Assembly: GCF_900107725.1 (NCBI RefSeq)
Contig: NZ_FNQO01000001.1
Span: forward strand, 62,001 to 126,000
Source of the DNA: Microbulbifer marinus
GTDB taxonomy: Bacteria; Pseudomonadota; Gammaproteobacteria; Pseudomonadales; Cellvibrionaceae
Length of the DNA stretch: 64,000 nucleotides
Direction: 5' to 3'
Shown here: one piece after another, positions 25,062-33,676 of the stretch
How the letters are laid out: each line of letters opens with the position of its first letter
Numbering within the stretch: position 1 is the first letter of the stretch
The notes under the pieces: generated by a model
The model's database searches: none
The model's input: the letters and a program-made list of their open reading frames with translations, nothing else
Told to the model about the DNA's origin: nothing
Program-made: the position numbers and the translations under genes

Positions 25062-26456
25062 CTAGATAATGACTTTGCTTTTCAGTGTCTCCGCTGCTTT
25101 CTCTAGCGATTGCAACACCTTGTCCTTGTCATAGTTGCGGACCTTGTCCAGATCCAGGTGCATCGAGAAGCCGGGGGCGTGGTCCTCGAGGTAACTCTGC
25201 TGACCGCCGAGGTTTTTGCGCAGGTCGGTGACCTGGTACACCTTGACCGGCGTGCTGAAGCCTTTGACGGTTACATGGCCTTTGTCGCGGCACATGACAC
25301 TGTGCTTGATCAGGGCCCAGGTCTCATGGCTGATCAGGATTTCGCCGGGCTGGGCGGCGCCCTCCAGGCGTGCGGCCAGGTTCACATGGGTGCCCATGAC
25401 CGTATAGGACTGATAGTTGGCGGTGCCGAAAATACCAACGGTGCAATAGCCGGTATTGATACCCATGCGCACCTGCAGCGGCCGGGAAATGCCCTTGTTG
25501 TACCACTCCTGCTTCATCTCGCGTGCCCGTTTGCGCATCGCCAGTGCCATGGCGACACAGCGCAGTGCATCGGACTTGGGCCCTTTGCTGTCGTCATCGC
25601 CGAAGACCACCATCACAGCATCACCGATGAACTTGTCGATGGTGCCACCGTACTGGCCGGCGATACGAGCCATTTCCGACAGGTAGCTGTTGAGCAGCTG
25701 GGTCAACGTCTCGGCTTCCAGCTCTTCGGTCAGCTGGCTGAAATCTTTGATATCGGAGAAGAACACCGTGAGCAGTTTGCGCTCGGTGACCAGCTCGCCT
25801 TCCTTTCCATTGGTCACCGCCCGCCACAGGCGCTGGGGCAGGTACTTGGACAGCTTGTAGGTGCGCATCTTGCTGGTGTGCTGTTCTTGGGTGAGCGCGC
25901 GGTTACTGTCTTTTAATTGGCTCAGTTGTTTGTGGGTATAAAACGCGTGCGCACAGAAATAGGTGAATACGCCGATCAGGCTGGCGGCACTGATGTTCAG
26001 ATCCGCATTGACCACCAGCGCCGGCTCGTGGATCAGGTATCCGCCGCCGGTGCCCAGCAACAGGCCGGTATTGTGTTCAAACCAGCTTCGCCCGCCGCCT
26101 TCGGTCAGCGCGTTGAACTGCACCATGGTGACGAACAGTAGCGATGGCAGCAGGCTGAAATTCGCCAGCGCGATAGCCATGCCGATCAGAATGGTGTCGG
26201 TAAAGGACAGCCAGCGGCGCACATTGGCGGCATTTTGCGGGCTGGCGCTGCGGCTAATCTGGTACGCGATTACGGTATAGACAAGCAGGAAAGCGGCGAG
26301 GCCGAGAGTCAGGGCCTTGTCCAGATGCCAGGGGGTAGACCACTGGATGGCATTCACCAGGGTGCCGGCCGCGGCGAAGCAAATCAGAGTGCGGAAATAG
26401 AGCGGATAACGGGGGTTGAGGCTCCGCCCTGTGTTCTCCTCAAGCTGGTCCTGCAT
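25062..26456 (-). CDS. Membrane-bound class III adenylate/guanylate cyclase
   Basis: A 464-residue protein. An N-terminal region with about six hydrophobic segments (residues 22-175) is followed by a linker and a class III cyclase domain. Catalytic features: the two metal Asp in VFFSDIKDFSQLTE and IGDAVMVVFGDD, RMGINTGYCTVGIFG, and the transition-state Asn/Arg in VNLAARLEGAAQPGE. It should make cAMP (or cGMP) in response to a signal sensed by the membrane part. No cAMP effector gene is adjacent. Divergent from the nitroreductase across 236 bases. Confidence 0.92.
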   Translation of the reverse strand: MQDQLEENTGRSLNPRYPLYFRTLICFAAAGTLVNAIQWSTPWHLDKALTLGLAAFLLVYTVIAYQISRSASPQNAANVRRWLSFTDTILIGMAIALANFSLLPSLLFVTMVQFNALTEGGGRSWFEHNTGLLLGTGGGYLIHEPALVVNADLNISAASLIGVFTYFCAHAFYTHKQLSQLKDSNRALTQEQHTSKMRTYKLSKYLPQRLWRAVTNGKEGELVTERKLLTVFFSDIKDFSQLTEELEAETLTQLLNSYLSEMARIAGQYGGTIDKFIGDAVMVVFGDDDSKGPKSDALRCVAMALAMRKRAREMKQEWYNKGISRPLQVRMGINTGYCTVGIFGTANYQSYTVMGTHVNLAARLEGAAQPGEILISHETWALIKHSVMCRDKGHVTVKGFSTPVKVYQVTDLRKNLGGQQSYLEDHAPGFSMHLDLDKVRNYDKDKVLQSLEKAAETLKSKVII

Positions 26457-26692
26457 TTGTGGTTATCTTTGTCTGATTGAGCAGAAAATAAGCAATGTGC
26501 GAGGCGGCGATTCAGCGGGTTCTGGCCCGGCTTTTTTAATAGTTTGTTGCCGCTACTGATGGGACGGAAGTTTACTCCTACAGAGCGAATAATGCGAAAT
26601 ATCTGTGAAGCGGCGCAAGTTCTGTGACGTACGTGGGCCCATTTGCGCGCTTGCGTTAGAATCCTCCGTCCAAGTTCTGACTGGAGACAGCG

Positions 26693-27259
26693 ATGGATGC
26701 CCTGACGGCCCTACACAACCGAGTTTCAACCGGCCTACTGACCGATCCGGCCCCCAGTGAGCAGCAACGGCAGAACATTTTTCGCGCGGCCCTGCGCGCA
26801 GCGGATCATGGATGCCTGCGCCCCTGGCGCTTCCTGTTGATCGAGGGAGAGGCACGCAACCGCCTCGGCGAGATCTTCCTGCGGGCTGCCGAGCAGGCCG
26901 AGTCGGCCCCATTGAGCGAGGCGCAGCGGGAGCGCACCCTGGCCATGCCCCTGCGCGCCCCGCTGGTCATCGTTGCGATCACCTACCTGCAGGAGCACCC
27001 CAAGGTACCATTTCTGGAGCAGCATATGTCCACTGCCGGCGCCGTCCAGGCGATGCTGACCGCGGCGTACGCCGAGGGGGTAGGGGCCTACTGGCGCACC
27101 GGCGCCCTGGCTTACAGCCCGTTGGTGGCCGAGGGGCTGGGCCTGGCCGAAAACGAGCGAATCGATGGCTTCATCTACTGCGGCACCCCCCAGAAACCCC
27201 CACGCAAGGCCCCGGATCTCGCGGTGGCGGACTATTTCGCCCAATGGAGTGGTCAATAG
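26693..27259 (+). CDS. Nitroreductase family protein, YdjA type
   Basis: A 188-residue FMN-dependent oxidoreductase. Typical are AALRAADHGCLRPWRFLLIEGEAR near residues 31-54 (phosphate-binding Arg and Pro-Trp), the segment PLVIVAITYLQEHPKVP, and GVGAYWRTGALAYSPLV. These match YdjA, the small nitroreductase form. The start ATG 26693 has GGAG upstream. The physiological substrate is unknown. It is followed by the tRNA-Ser promoter immediately after its stop. Confidence 0.9.
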   Translation: MDALTALHNRVSTGLLTDPAPSEQQRQNIFRAALRAADHGCLRPWRFLLIEGEARNRLGEIFLRAAEQAESAPLSEAQRERTLAMPLRAPLVIVAITYLQEHPKVPFLEQHMSTAGAVQAMLTAAYAEGVGAYWRTGALAYSPLVAEGLGLAENERIDGFIYCGTPQKPPRKAPDLAVADYFAQWSGQ

Positions 27260-27262
27260 GGG

Positions 27263-27291
27263 TTGCACTGGGACCGCCGTTTCTGTAAAGT
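27263..27291 (+). promoter_or_regulatory. Promoter of tRNA-Ser
   Basis: -35 TTGCAC (27263-27268), 17-base spacer, -10 TAAAGT (27286-27291), then a GC-rich gcgcgc discriminator. The tRNA begins 48 bases later. Confidence 0.7.
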
Positions 27292-27339
27292 GCGCGCTCG
27301 CTGAACGGGGCTATGTCCCTGATTTAGCTGACAATTTGC

Positions 27340-27427
27340 GGTGAGGTGTCCGAGTGGTCGAAGGAGCACGCCTGGAAAGTGTGTATGTCGAAAGGCATCG
27401 AGGGTTCGAATCCCTCCCTCACCGCCA
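27340..27427 (+). tRNA. tRNA-Ser (anticodon GGA)
   Basis: An 88-base tRNA with the long variable arm of serine tRNAs and encoded CCA. Acceptor GGTGAGG pairs with CCTCACC. The anticodon loop reads CTGGAAA, giving GGA. Confidence 0.96.
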
Positions 27428-27430
27428 CTA

Positions 27431-27469
27431 AACGAAAAAGCCCGGCTTGTAGCCGGGCTTTTTCGTTTA
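27431..27469 (+). terminator. Terminator of tRNA-Ser
   Basis: A perfect 17-bp stem, aacgaaaaagcccggct with agccgggctttttcgtt, and a three-base loop. The T-run is inside the stem. Confidence 0.92.
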
Positions 27470-28006
27470 GCGACGGCGAGGGTCGGTGAGAACCCTCGCG
27501 GTTCGACCAACTCGCGAAAGCGAGTTGGGACCGAGGCGCTTGCGCCGAGCCCGCAGGGGCAAAACACGCCCTAGCGTGCTTTGAGTCAATCCCTTCTGAG
27601 AGGTCACTCTGATACCGAGCCAATCCTTCCCATATTTTCACTCCGATCTAGCTCAACCCTCTCACAATGCTTTTCTGGCTAACCGCGTTGTGGCGCTAAT
27701 TTTCTGAGCCTCCACTGAGGAGACCCAAAATAATATTTGCAAGGGTTCTAAGCCCCTAGTCTTCTACTTCACCCAGCCCCCTCTCGGCATGCAGTGTTTA
27801 GTGCCGTGGCGGAGCGTCCACTGTTGCGAATGATTAAGACGCCACCGATTGATCCAGATCAGTGGCCGGCCATTTACACGACAATAGATGAGCCCCACGG
27901 CCTCTGGCCGCGCCCCTTTGCAGTATGCTGGCCTTATAACCATGCGAGTCCGGCGAGCCCGGGCTGTCAGCGTAAAAGCCAGCAAGTGGACTGCCGGGAG
28001 CTTCCT
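27470..28006. other. Intergenic region with three consecutive hairpins after tRNA-Ser
   Basis: No gene is seen in this 537-base stretch. The left part contains three hairpins in a row: gcgagggt/accctcgc (27476-27499), ccaactcgc/gcgagttgg with a GAAA tetraloop (27507-27528), and ggcgc/gcgcc (27535-27546). The rest (27570-27780) is less GC-rich and featureless. An open frame continues from 27794 into the following gene, but it has no ribosome binding site. Confidence 0.7.
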
Positions 28007-29461
28007 ATGGGCCAGGAAATAGCCACCACGGAATTCAGCGATGCGGACGAGAAGGAGTTTCGGCGCCGGCTGCTCGCGGAGACCAATATCCTCAACCGCT
28101 GGTTCAAGCAGGAGCGCTTCGAGGTACCGGAAAGTCCCATGTGCGGGCTGGAGCTCGAGGGCTGGCTTACCGATAGCGATTTTGTGCCGGCACCGGAGAG
28201 CGAAGCCTTCCTGGAGCAGGTAGATGATGAGCTGGTGGTACCGGAGATCTCGCGCTTCAACTTTGAACTAAACAGTATCCCCGCCCCGATCCGGGCGACG
28301 GTGTTCAGCGACTTGAATCGCAGCCTGTCAGCGCTCTGGAAGGGCTGCACTCGCAAGGCCGAGTCCATGGGGCTGCGGGCCATCGCCATCGGTTCGCTGC
28401 CGACCATCCGCGCGAATATGCTGACGCTCGAGCATATCTACCCGAGCAAGCGCTATTTCGCGCTGAATAACCGCATCATGAAGCTGCGCCGGAATATGCC
28501 TACCGTGCTGTCTCTGGAAGGCAAGGAAGTGCTGCGGGTATCCCACCCGGACATCATGCTCGAGGCGGCGGCGACCTCGGTGCAGGTGCACCTGCAGGTG
28601 GCGCTGGCTGAGGGCAAGCGGTTCTTCAATGCGTCCACCATCGCTTCGCCGATCATGGCGGCGGTGGCAGCCAACTCGCCATTCCTGTACGGCAAGGCAC
28701 TCTGGAGCGAGACCCGCATCCCGATCTTCGAGCAGGCGGTAAACCTCGGCAGTTTCCGCAACCTGGATGGTTCGGTGGCCAAGCGGGTTTCTCTCGGCAA
28801 TGGTTACGTGCGCGAATCACTGCTGGAGTTGTTCCTGGAAAACCTGGATGGTTACCCGGTATTACTGCCGGACAACTACGATCGCACCCCGGATGAACTC
28901 AGTCACCTGCGTTTGCACAATGGCACCATCTGGCGCTGGAACCGGCCCCTGGTCGGCATCGCTGACGACGGTACGCCGCACTTGCGCATCGAGCACCGGG
29001 TACCGTCGTCCGGGCCCTCCATGCCGGACGTTGTTGCCAATGCGGCATTTTTCCTCGGCCTGGCCACCTACCTTGCACGCATGCCGGAGGTCCCCGAGGA
29101 CCGGCTGACGTTTGCCGCGGTGAAACGGAATTTCTTCCAGGCCTGCAAGTACGGCCTCAACGCGGAGGTGGAATGGATTGATGGCAAAATCTGGAATTTA
29201 CAGACCCTGGTGCGGAGCGAACTGGTTGGCCCGGTGGAGGAGGCGCTCGAGGAGCTGGGCGTAGACCAGGATGATATCTACAAGTACATCACCAGGATCA
29301 TCCGCCCGCGAATGATGACTGGCCAGAACGGTTCCAACTGGCAGCGTGCCTTTATCAATACCCATGGACCCAATTTCCAGCGGTTGCTGGAAACGTATTA
29401 CCAGTACCAGAAACAGGATATTCCGGTGCATGAGTGGAAAAGTGAAGCTCAATTTTCTTGA
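28007..29461 (+). CDS. Glutamate-cysteine ligase family 2 (GCS2) amidoligase-like protein
   Basis: A 484-residue protein of the GCS2 (YbdK-like) family. These are glutamine-synthetase-fold amidoligases that join an amino group to a glutamate-type carboxyl. Visible: the N-terminal CGLELEGWLTD, a metal-binding style Glu motif; ISRFNFELNSIPAP; the HLQVAL and AVAANSPFLYGKALWSETRIPIFEQ segments; and HLRIEHRVPSSGPSMPDVVANAAFFLGL. ATG 28007 has CGGGAG upstream. It overlaps the next gene by 32 bases. A role in glutathione synthesis is possible, but the pairing with a metallopeptidase suggests a different product. Confidence 0.85.
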   Translation: MGQEIATTEFSDADEKEFRRRLLAETNILNRWFKQERFEVPESPMCGLELEGWLTDSDFVPAPESEAFLEQVDDELVVPEISRFNFELNSIPAPIRATVFSDLNRSLSALWKGCTRKAESMGLRAIAIGSLPTIRANMLTLEHIYPSKRYFALNNRIMKLRRNMPTVLSLEGKEVLRVSHPDIMLEAAATSVQVHLQVALAEGKRFFNASTIASPIMAAVAANSPFLYGKALWSETRIPIFEQAVNLGSFRNLDGSVAKRVSLGNGYVRESLLELFLENLDGYPVLLPDNYDRTPDELSHLRLHNGTIWRWNRPLVGIADDGTPHLRIEHRVPSSGPSMPDVVANAAFFLGLATYLARMPEVPEDRLTFAAVKRNFFQACKYGLNAEVEWIDGKIWNLQTLVRSELVGPVEEALEELGVDQDDIYKYITRIIRPRMMTGQNGSNWQRAFINTHGPNFQRLLETYYQYQKQDIPVHEWKSEAQFS

Positions 29462-30443
29462 AGCGCTGCCCGAGGCTTTCTTCTCTTGCGACCACCCGAG
29501 TAAGCTCAGAGAAATCTTTGCCGGGCCAACCCTGGTCTCCCTGCAGGGCGCCGCCAAGGAGCCACTGATGATCAGTACGTTGCTGCACGGCAACGAGACC
29601 ACCGGCTTCTTTGCGCTGCAGCAGTTATTAAAGGCTTATCGAGACAGGCTGCCGCGTTCATTGCTGATTTTTTTTGGAAATGTCGAGGCGGCGGCACTGG
29701 GCGTTCGGCACCTGCCGGGGCAGCCGGATTTCAATCGTATCTGGGGTGGGGGAGAAAGCCCGGAAGCACGGATGGCGCGCGAGGTGCTCGGCTATGCGCG
29801 CGAGCGGCAGGTGATTGCCAATGTCGATATCCACAACACAACCGGCAGGAACCCGTACTATGCCTGTGTGAACCGTACCTCGGCGGATTTTCTGCGGCTT
29901 GCCAATGGTTTCACCGATATTGTGATCTACTTTACCGAGCCGCACGAGGTTAACTCGAATGCGTTTGCCAAGATTTGCCCCTCGGTCACACTTGAATGCG
30001 GGCTGCCGGGGCTGCCAGAGGGCGTAGAGCACCTATACCGCTATCTGGACAATCTGCTCCTTACTGTGGGCAACCACGACGCTACAGCAAATGATTGCCA
30101 TATTTACCATACGGTTGCGCGTCTGAAGCTACCTTATTACTGCACGTTTAACTTCGAGTTTGACCAGGAGTCGGGCAAGGACTTCTCGTTTGCCCGCTCC
30201 TTCGACCACTTTAATTTTCGACGGATTGCCAAGGGCACGGTAATCGCCTATGCGCGTCGCGGTGGGCCGCAGCTGGCGGTGCTGGATAACAGTGACAGAC
30301 TGGTAACCGAGAAATATTTTGGCTTCTGCGACGGCAAGGTAATAACGCTGCAGGAGATAATTCCGTCTATGTTCACGACGAATGGAGAGGTGGCGCGGGA
30401 GGACTCCCTCGGATATCTGATGGAGCCCTACCGCAGTGGTTAG
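29430..30443 (+). CDS. M14-family (succinylglutamate desuccinylase/aspartoacylase-like) metallopeptidase
   Basis: A 337-residue zinc hydrolase-like protein. Zinc ligands are visible in STLLHGNETTGF (HxxE-type) and DIHNTTGRNPYYACVN (third ligand His). The catalytic Glu lies in SVTLECGLPG. A C-terminal beta domain follows (SFDHFNFRRIAKGTVIAY). Enzymes of this family cleave N-acyl amino acids or amide-linked small molecules. ATG 29430 is used; GTG 29442 is an in-frame alternative. It overlaps the GCS2 gene, implying coupled translation and a shared substrate. Confidence 0.85.
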   Translation: MSGKVKLNFLEALPEAFFSCDHPSKLREIFAGPTLVSLQGAAKEPLMISTLLHGNETTGFFALQQLLKAYRDRLPRSLLIFFGNVEAAALGVRHLPGQPDFNRIWGGGESPEARMAREVLGYARERQVIANVDIHNTTGRNPYYACVNRTSADFLRLANGFTDIVIYFTEPHEVNSNAFAKICPSVTLECGLPGLPEGVEHLYRYLDNLLLTVGNHDATANDCHIYHTVARLKLPYYCTFNFEFDQESGKDFSFARSFDHFNFRRIAKGTVIAYARRGGPQLAVLDNSDRLVTEKYFGFCDGKVITLQEIIPSMFTTNGEVAREDSLGYLMEPYRSG

Positions 30444-30526
30444 GTCGGAATTTTCAGCCACTCACCGCGCTTTTCAATGCGCAGTGGTTATTTGGCCGGA
30501 TCCCGGCGCAGGGCTCCGGCTACGAG

Positions 30527-33500
30527 TTAAGGATTAGTGGAAGCCTTGCGGGCAATCATCGCCACGCCATTCTTCACCGAATCCTTGACCCGCGCAGTGC
30601 CAGCACTGATATCCAGTCCAATCGTATACAGTGCCGGTACCAGCAACAGCGTGACAAAGAAGGCCACGAACACCCCGAATGCCAGTGCCACCACGATGGG
30701 CTGCAGGAAGGCTGCCTGGATACTGCGTTCCATCATCATCGGCAGCAGGCCGACAATAGTAGTAACCGTCGTCAGCAGGATAGGACGGAAACGGGCTACG
30801 CCGGCCTCGACGATCGCCTTCATGGGATCCATACCCTGGTCGCGCAGGCGGTTACTGTGATCCATCAGTACCAGGTTATCGTTGACCACCACGCCCGCGG
30901 CTGCGGCGATGCCGAAGTAGCTGAAGATGGCCATGGTCATGCCCATGATCCCGTGGCCGAAGATGGCACCCACGAACGCAAAGGGAATGGCGATCAGGAT
31001 CAGTATTGGCTGGAAGTAGCTGCGGAAAGCCACGGCCAGCAGGCTGTACATGGCGAAGAAGGCCATCGTGTAGAGGCCGAGTACTTCCTGAATGAAGCGC
31101 TTCTCGCCCTCGGCCTGGCCAACGGCGCCGCGAACGATACCGGGGTAGCGCTTCTCCCATTCCGGGAAAAAGTTTTCGTTCAGGTCGTCCATGATGTCGC
31201 CGCGCACGTCGTCCTTCAGATCCGCCATCACGCGCGCTGCGCGATTGCCGTTCCAGCGTTGGATACGTTTGATGCCCGGCGCATACTCGAGATCCGCTAC
31301 CGCCAACAGGGGCACTTCGCGGCCGTCGGCAGTGCGCACGTGGAAATCCTTCAGGCTCTCGATGGAGCGGCGCGAGGCCAGCGGATAGCGCACCATTACC
31401 TTGACGTCCTGTCCGGCGCGGGGAAGCCGCTGAACTTCTTCACCGAAATAGGCCTGGCGCACCTGGCGATTGACTTCCGCCAGTGTCAGCCCCAGTTTGG
31501 CCGCGCCCGGCTTCAGGTCGATGCGGATCTCCTCCGAGGCACCTTCGAGATTGTTGCGCACGTCGTACAGGCTTTCGTAAGTGCGCAGCTGGGTTTCCAG
31601 CTCTGCGGTAGCACTGCGCAGTAGGTCCAGGTCAGGATGGCGGATGGAGAGTTCAAATCCGGGACCGTTGTTGTTGAGCGAATACTGTACCGAGACCTCT
31701 TTTGCGTCCGGCACATCGCCGAGCAGTTCCCGCAGGCGCAGAGCCGCATCCTTGGCTGACATGTCGCGGACTTCCGGCGGCGCCAGTTGCACGATGGCAA
31801 TGACGCTGTCGCGCCGCGAGCGCGTATACCAGTTCTCGATCAATACACCCTGGCCGTCGGTACGCTGATTGACTTCCTCCTCGAGGCGCTTCTCCGCACC
31901 CTGCAGTTGCGCCAGCACTTCCAGTGCGCGGCTATAGGGTGCGCCCTCGGGCATGACGACGTTGACGATGATCTGGTCGGATTCGATATCCGGCATAAAG
32001 CTTTTCTTGATCCAGCCACTGCCGAACATGCCGAAACCAATCATCAGAACCGCGATAAAAATGCTCAGCGTCAGGTAGCGGCGATCAACGGCCCACTGGC
32101 CGATGCGGCGGTAGTGATTCTGGGCAAAGTGAATGATGCTGTCGGCAATACGTTTCTGCACACGCCCGAACCGGCCCAGTTGAGTGCGCGGCTTCAGGTT
32201 GCGCAGGTGGGCCGGCAGGATAAACAGGGATTCGACCAGGGAGAACAACAGCGCGAGTATCACCACCCAGGTGATATGCCGGGTGAACTCGCTGGTGGAA
32301 CCACTGATAAAAATCCACGGCAGGAAGGCCAGAATTGTCGTTACGACAGCAAAGATTACCGGCTTGGCCACCAGCTGTGTGCCCAGCACCGCCGCGTTCA
32401 GGCTGCCGCCGGCGTGTTGGTGTTCCGGATTGTGGGATTCTGTGTGGATGCTCTCACCAACTACGATGGCGTCGTCCACGACGATCCCCAGCACCAACAG
32501 GAAGGCGAAGGTGGACAGCATGTTCAGGGATACGCCGACACTAGGCAGCAGCACGAAGGCGCCGGCGTAGGCGGTGGCGATGCCGATTGCCACCCAGAAG
32601 GCCACTTTCGGGCGCAGGCTGAACACCAGCACCAGCAGTACCAAAAGCAATCCCTGGAAGGCAGAGCTGCCAATGGTTTCCATCCGGCCCTTGAACTCTT
32701 CGGCGTTATCGGTCCACAGCGTGAGCTTGGCGCCTGCCGGCAGCGTCTCGCTGCGCTCGGCGATCCACTTGCGGATCGAATCCGAGGCGGTGACGATGTC
32801 CATGGTCTCGGTAGTCATCACCTGAATCAGCACCGCGGGTTCGCCGTTCAGGGTCGCGAGGATTTCGTTGTCCTCGAAGCCGTCCACCACGGTGGCCACA
32901 TCGCCGACGCGGATGGTGCCGCCGTCCGCTGTCTGCCGCACGATGATATTGGCAAATTCCTGCTCGGTGTCCGCCTGGTTGCGCACCTTGAGCTGGTAGG
33001 TGCCCACCTCTGTGCGCACCGTGCCGGCGGACTGGTTGAGCGAGTTAGCGCGAATGGCGTCGGCCAGTTCCTGGAACGTCATGCCGTAACGGCGCAGCGC
33101 CATCTCGCTGACCTCGATGGAAACCTCCTCCATGCGCGTGCCGAACAGTTCCACCACTGAGATTGCCGGCAGCGTGGCGGCCTCGCGCCGCAACTGTTCT
33201 GCCAGCCGCTTCAGCTCGCGTTCACTCAGGTCGCCGTGCACTGCCACGCGGATAAACTCGTTGCGGTTGACCCACTGGTGTACCTGCGGCGGTTCTATGT
33301 CCCGCGGAAACGAGGAGATACCGTCGACACGGATCTTGATGTCGTTCATAAAGCGGGAGAAGTCGACGTTAGACTCCGCCAGGATATAGACCTCGCCCTG
33401 GCCTTCGGAAGAAGTCGAGCGCACCCATTCGATATTGTCCAGATCGCTGACCGCTTCTTCGATGCGAGCGACGATCTGCTCTTCCACTTCCTGCGGGGCG

Positions 33501-33664
33501 GCCCCCGGCCAGGAGACGCGGATCTCGAGGCCCGGGAAACGCACCTGCGGGTCCATTTCCCGTTCCATGCTGGCAAAACCGATGATGCCGGCAACGAAAA
33601 TACCCACCATCGCCAGGTTGGCGGCGACGCTGTTGCGCGCCCACCATTCAATCAACTTGTTCAT
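30527..33664 (-). CDS. RND efflux transporter permease subunit
   Basis: A 1045-residue inner-membrane pump of the AcrB/MMPL superfamily, HAE1-like. It starts with one membrane segment (MNKLIEWWARNSVAANLAMVG), then a large periplasmic loop, a membrane block, a second periplasmic loop and a second block. The TM4 proton-relay acids are present in GIVVDDAIVVGE. The TM10 segment reads GVVVNDNLVLMDHSNRLRDQG. Length and two-fold internal repeat match the family. It lies 12 bases after the adaptor gene, with no outer-membrane partner in this operon. Confidence 0.95.
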   Translation of the reverse strand: MNKLIEWWARNSVAANLAMVGIFVAGIIGFASMEREMDPQVRFPGLEIRVSWPGAAPQEVEEQIVARIEEAVSDLDNIEWVRSTSSEGQGEVYILAESNVDFSRFMNDIKIRVDGISSFPRDIEPPQVHQWVNRNEFIRVAVHGDLSERELKRLAEQLRREAATLPAISVVELFGTRMEEVSIEVSEMALRRYGMTFQELADAIRANSLNQSAGTVRTEVGTYQLKVRNQADTEQEFANIIVRQTADGGTIRVGDVATVVDGFEDNEILATLNGEPAVLIQVMTTETMDIVTASDSIRKWIAERSETLPAGAKLTLWTDNAEEFKGRMETIGSSAFQGLLLVLLVLVFSLRPKVAFWVAIGIATAYAGAFVLLPSVGVSLNMLSTFAFLLVLGIVVDDAIVVGESIHTESHNPEHQHAGGSLNAAVLGTQLVAKPVIFAVVTTILAFLPWIFISGSTSEFTRHITWVVILALLFSLVESLFILPAHLRNLKPRTQLGRFGRVQKRIADSIIHFAQNHYRRIGQWAVDRRYLTLSIFIAVLMIGFGMFGSGWIKKSFMPDIESDQIIVNVVMPEGAPYSRALEVLAQLQGAEKRLEEEVNQRTDGQGVLIENWYTRSRRDSVIAIVQLAPPEVRDMSAKDAALRLRELLGDVPDAKEVSVQYSLNNNGPGFELSIRHPDLDLLRSATAELETQLRTYESLYDVRNNLEGASEEIRIDLKPGAAKLGLTLAEVNRQVRQAYFGEEVQRLPRAGQDVKVMVRYPLASRRSIESLKDFHVRTADGREVPLLAVADLEYAPGIKRIQRWNGNRAARVMADLKDDVRGDIMDDLNENFFPEWEKRYPGIVRGAVGQAEGEKRFIQEVLGLYTMAFFAMYSLLAVAFRSYFQPILILIAIPFAFVGAIFGHGIMGMTMAIFSYFGIAAAAGVVVNDNLVLMDHSNRLRDQGMDPMKAIVEAGVARFRPILLTTVTTIVGLLPMMMERSIQAAFLQPIVVALAFGVFVAFFVTLLLVPALYTIGLDISAGTARVKDSVKNGVAMIARKASTNP

Positions 33665-33676
33665 ATACGTGCTCCG

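Noticed and set aside
27794-28006. N-terminal extension of the GCS2-like protein
   Set aside because: The frame is open but lacks a ribosome binding site, and the extra residues do not resemble the family. The start at 28007 has a good site.
31787-33160. Plus-strand 457-codon open frame opposite the RND pump gene
   Set aside because: The minus-strand pump gene has full-length family motifs. The antisense frame has none.
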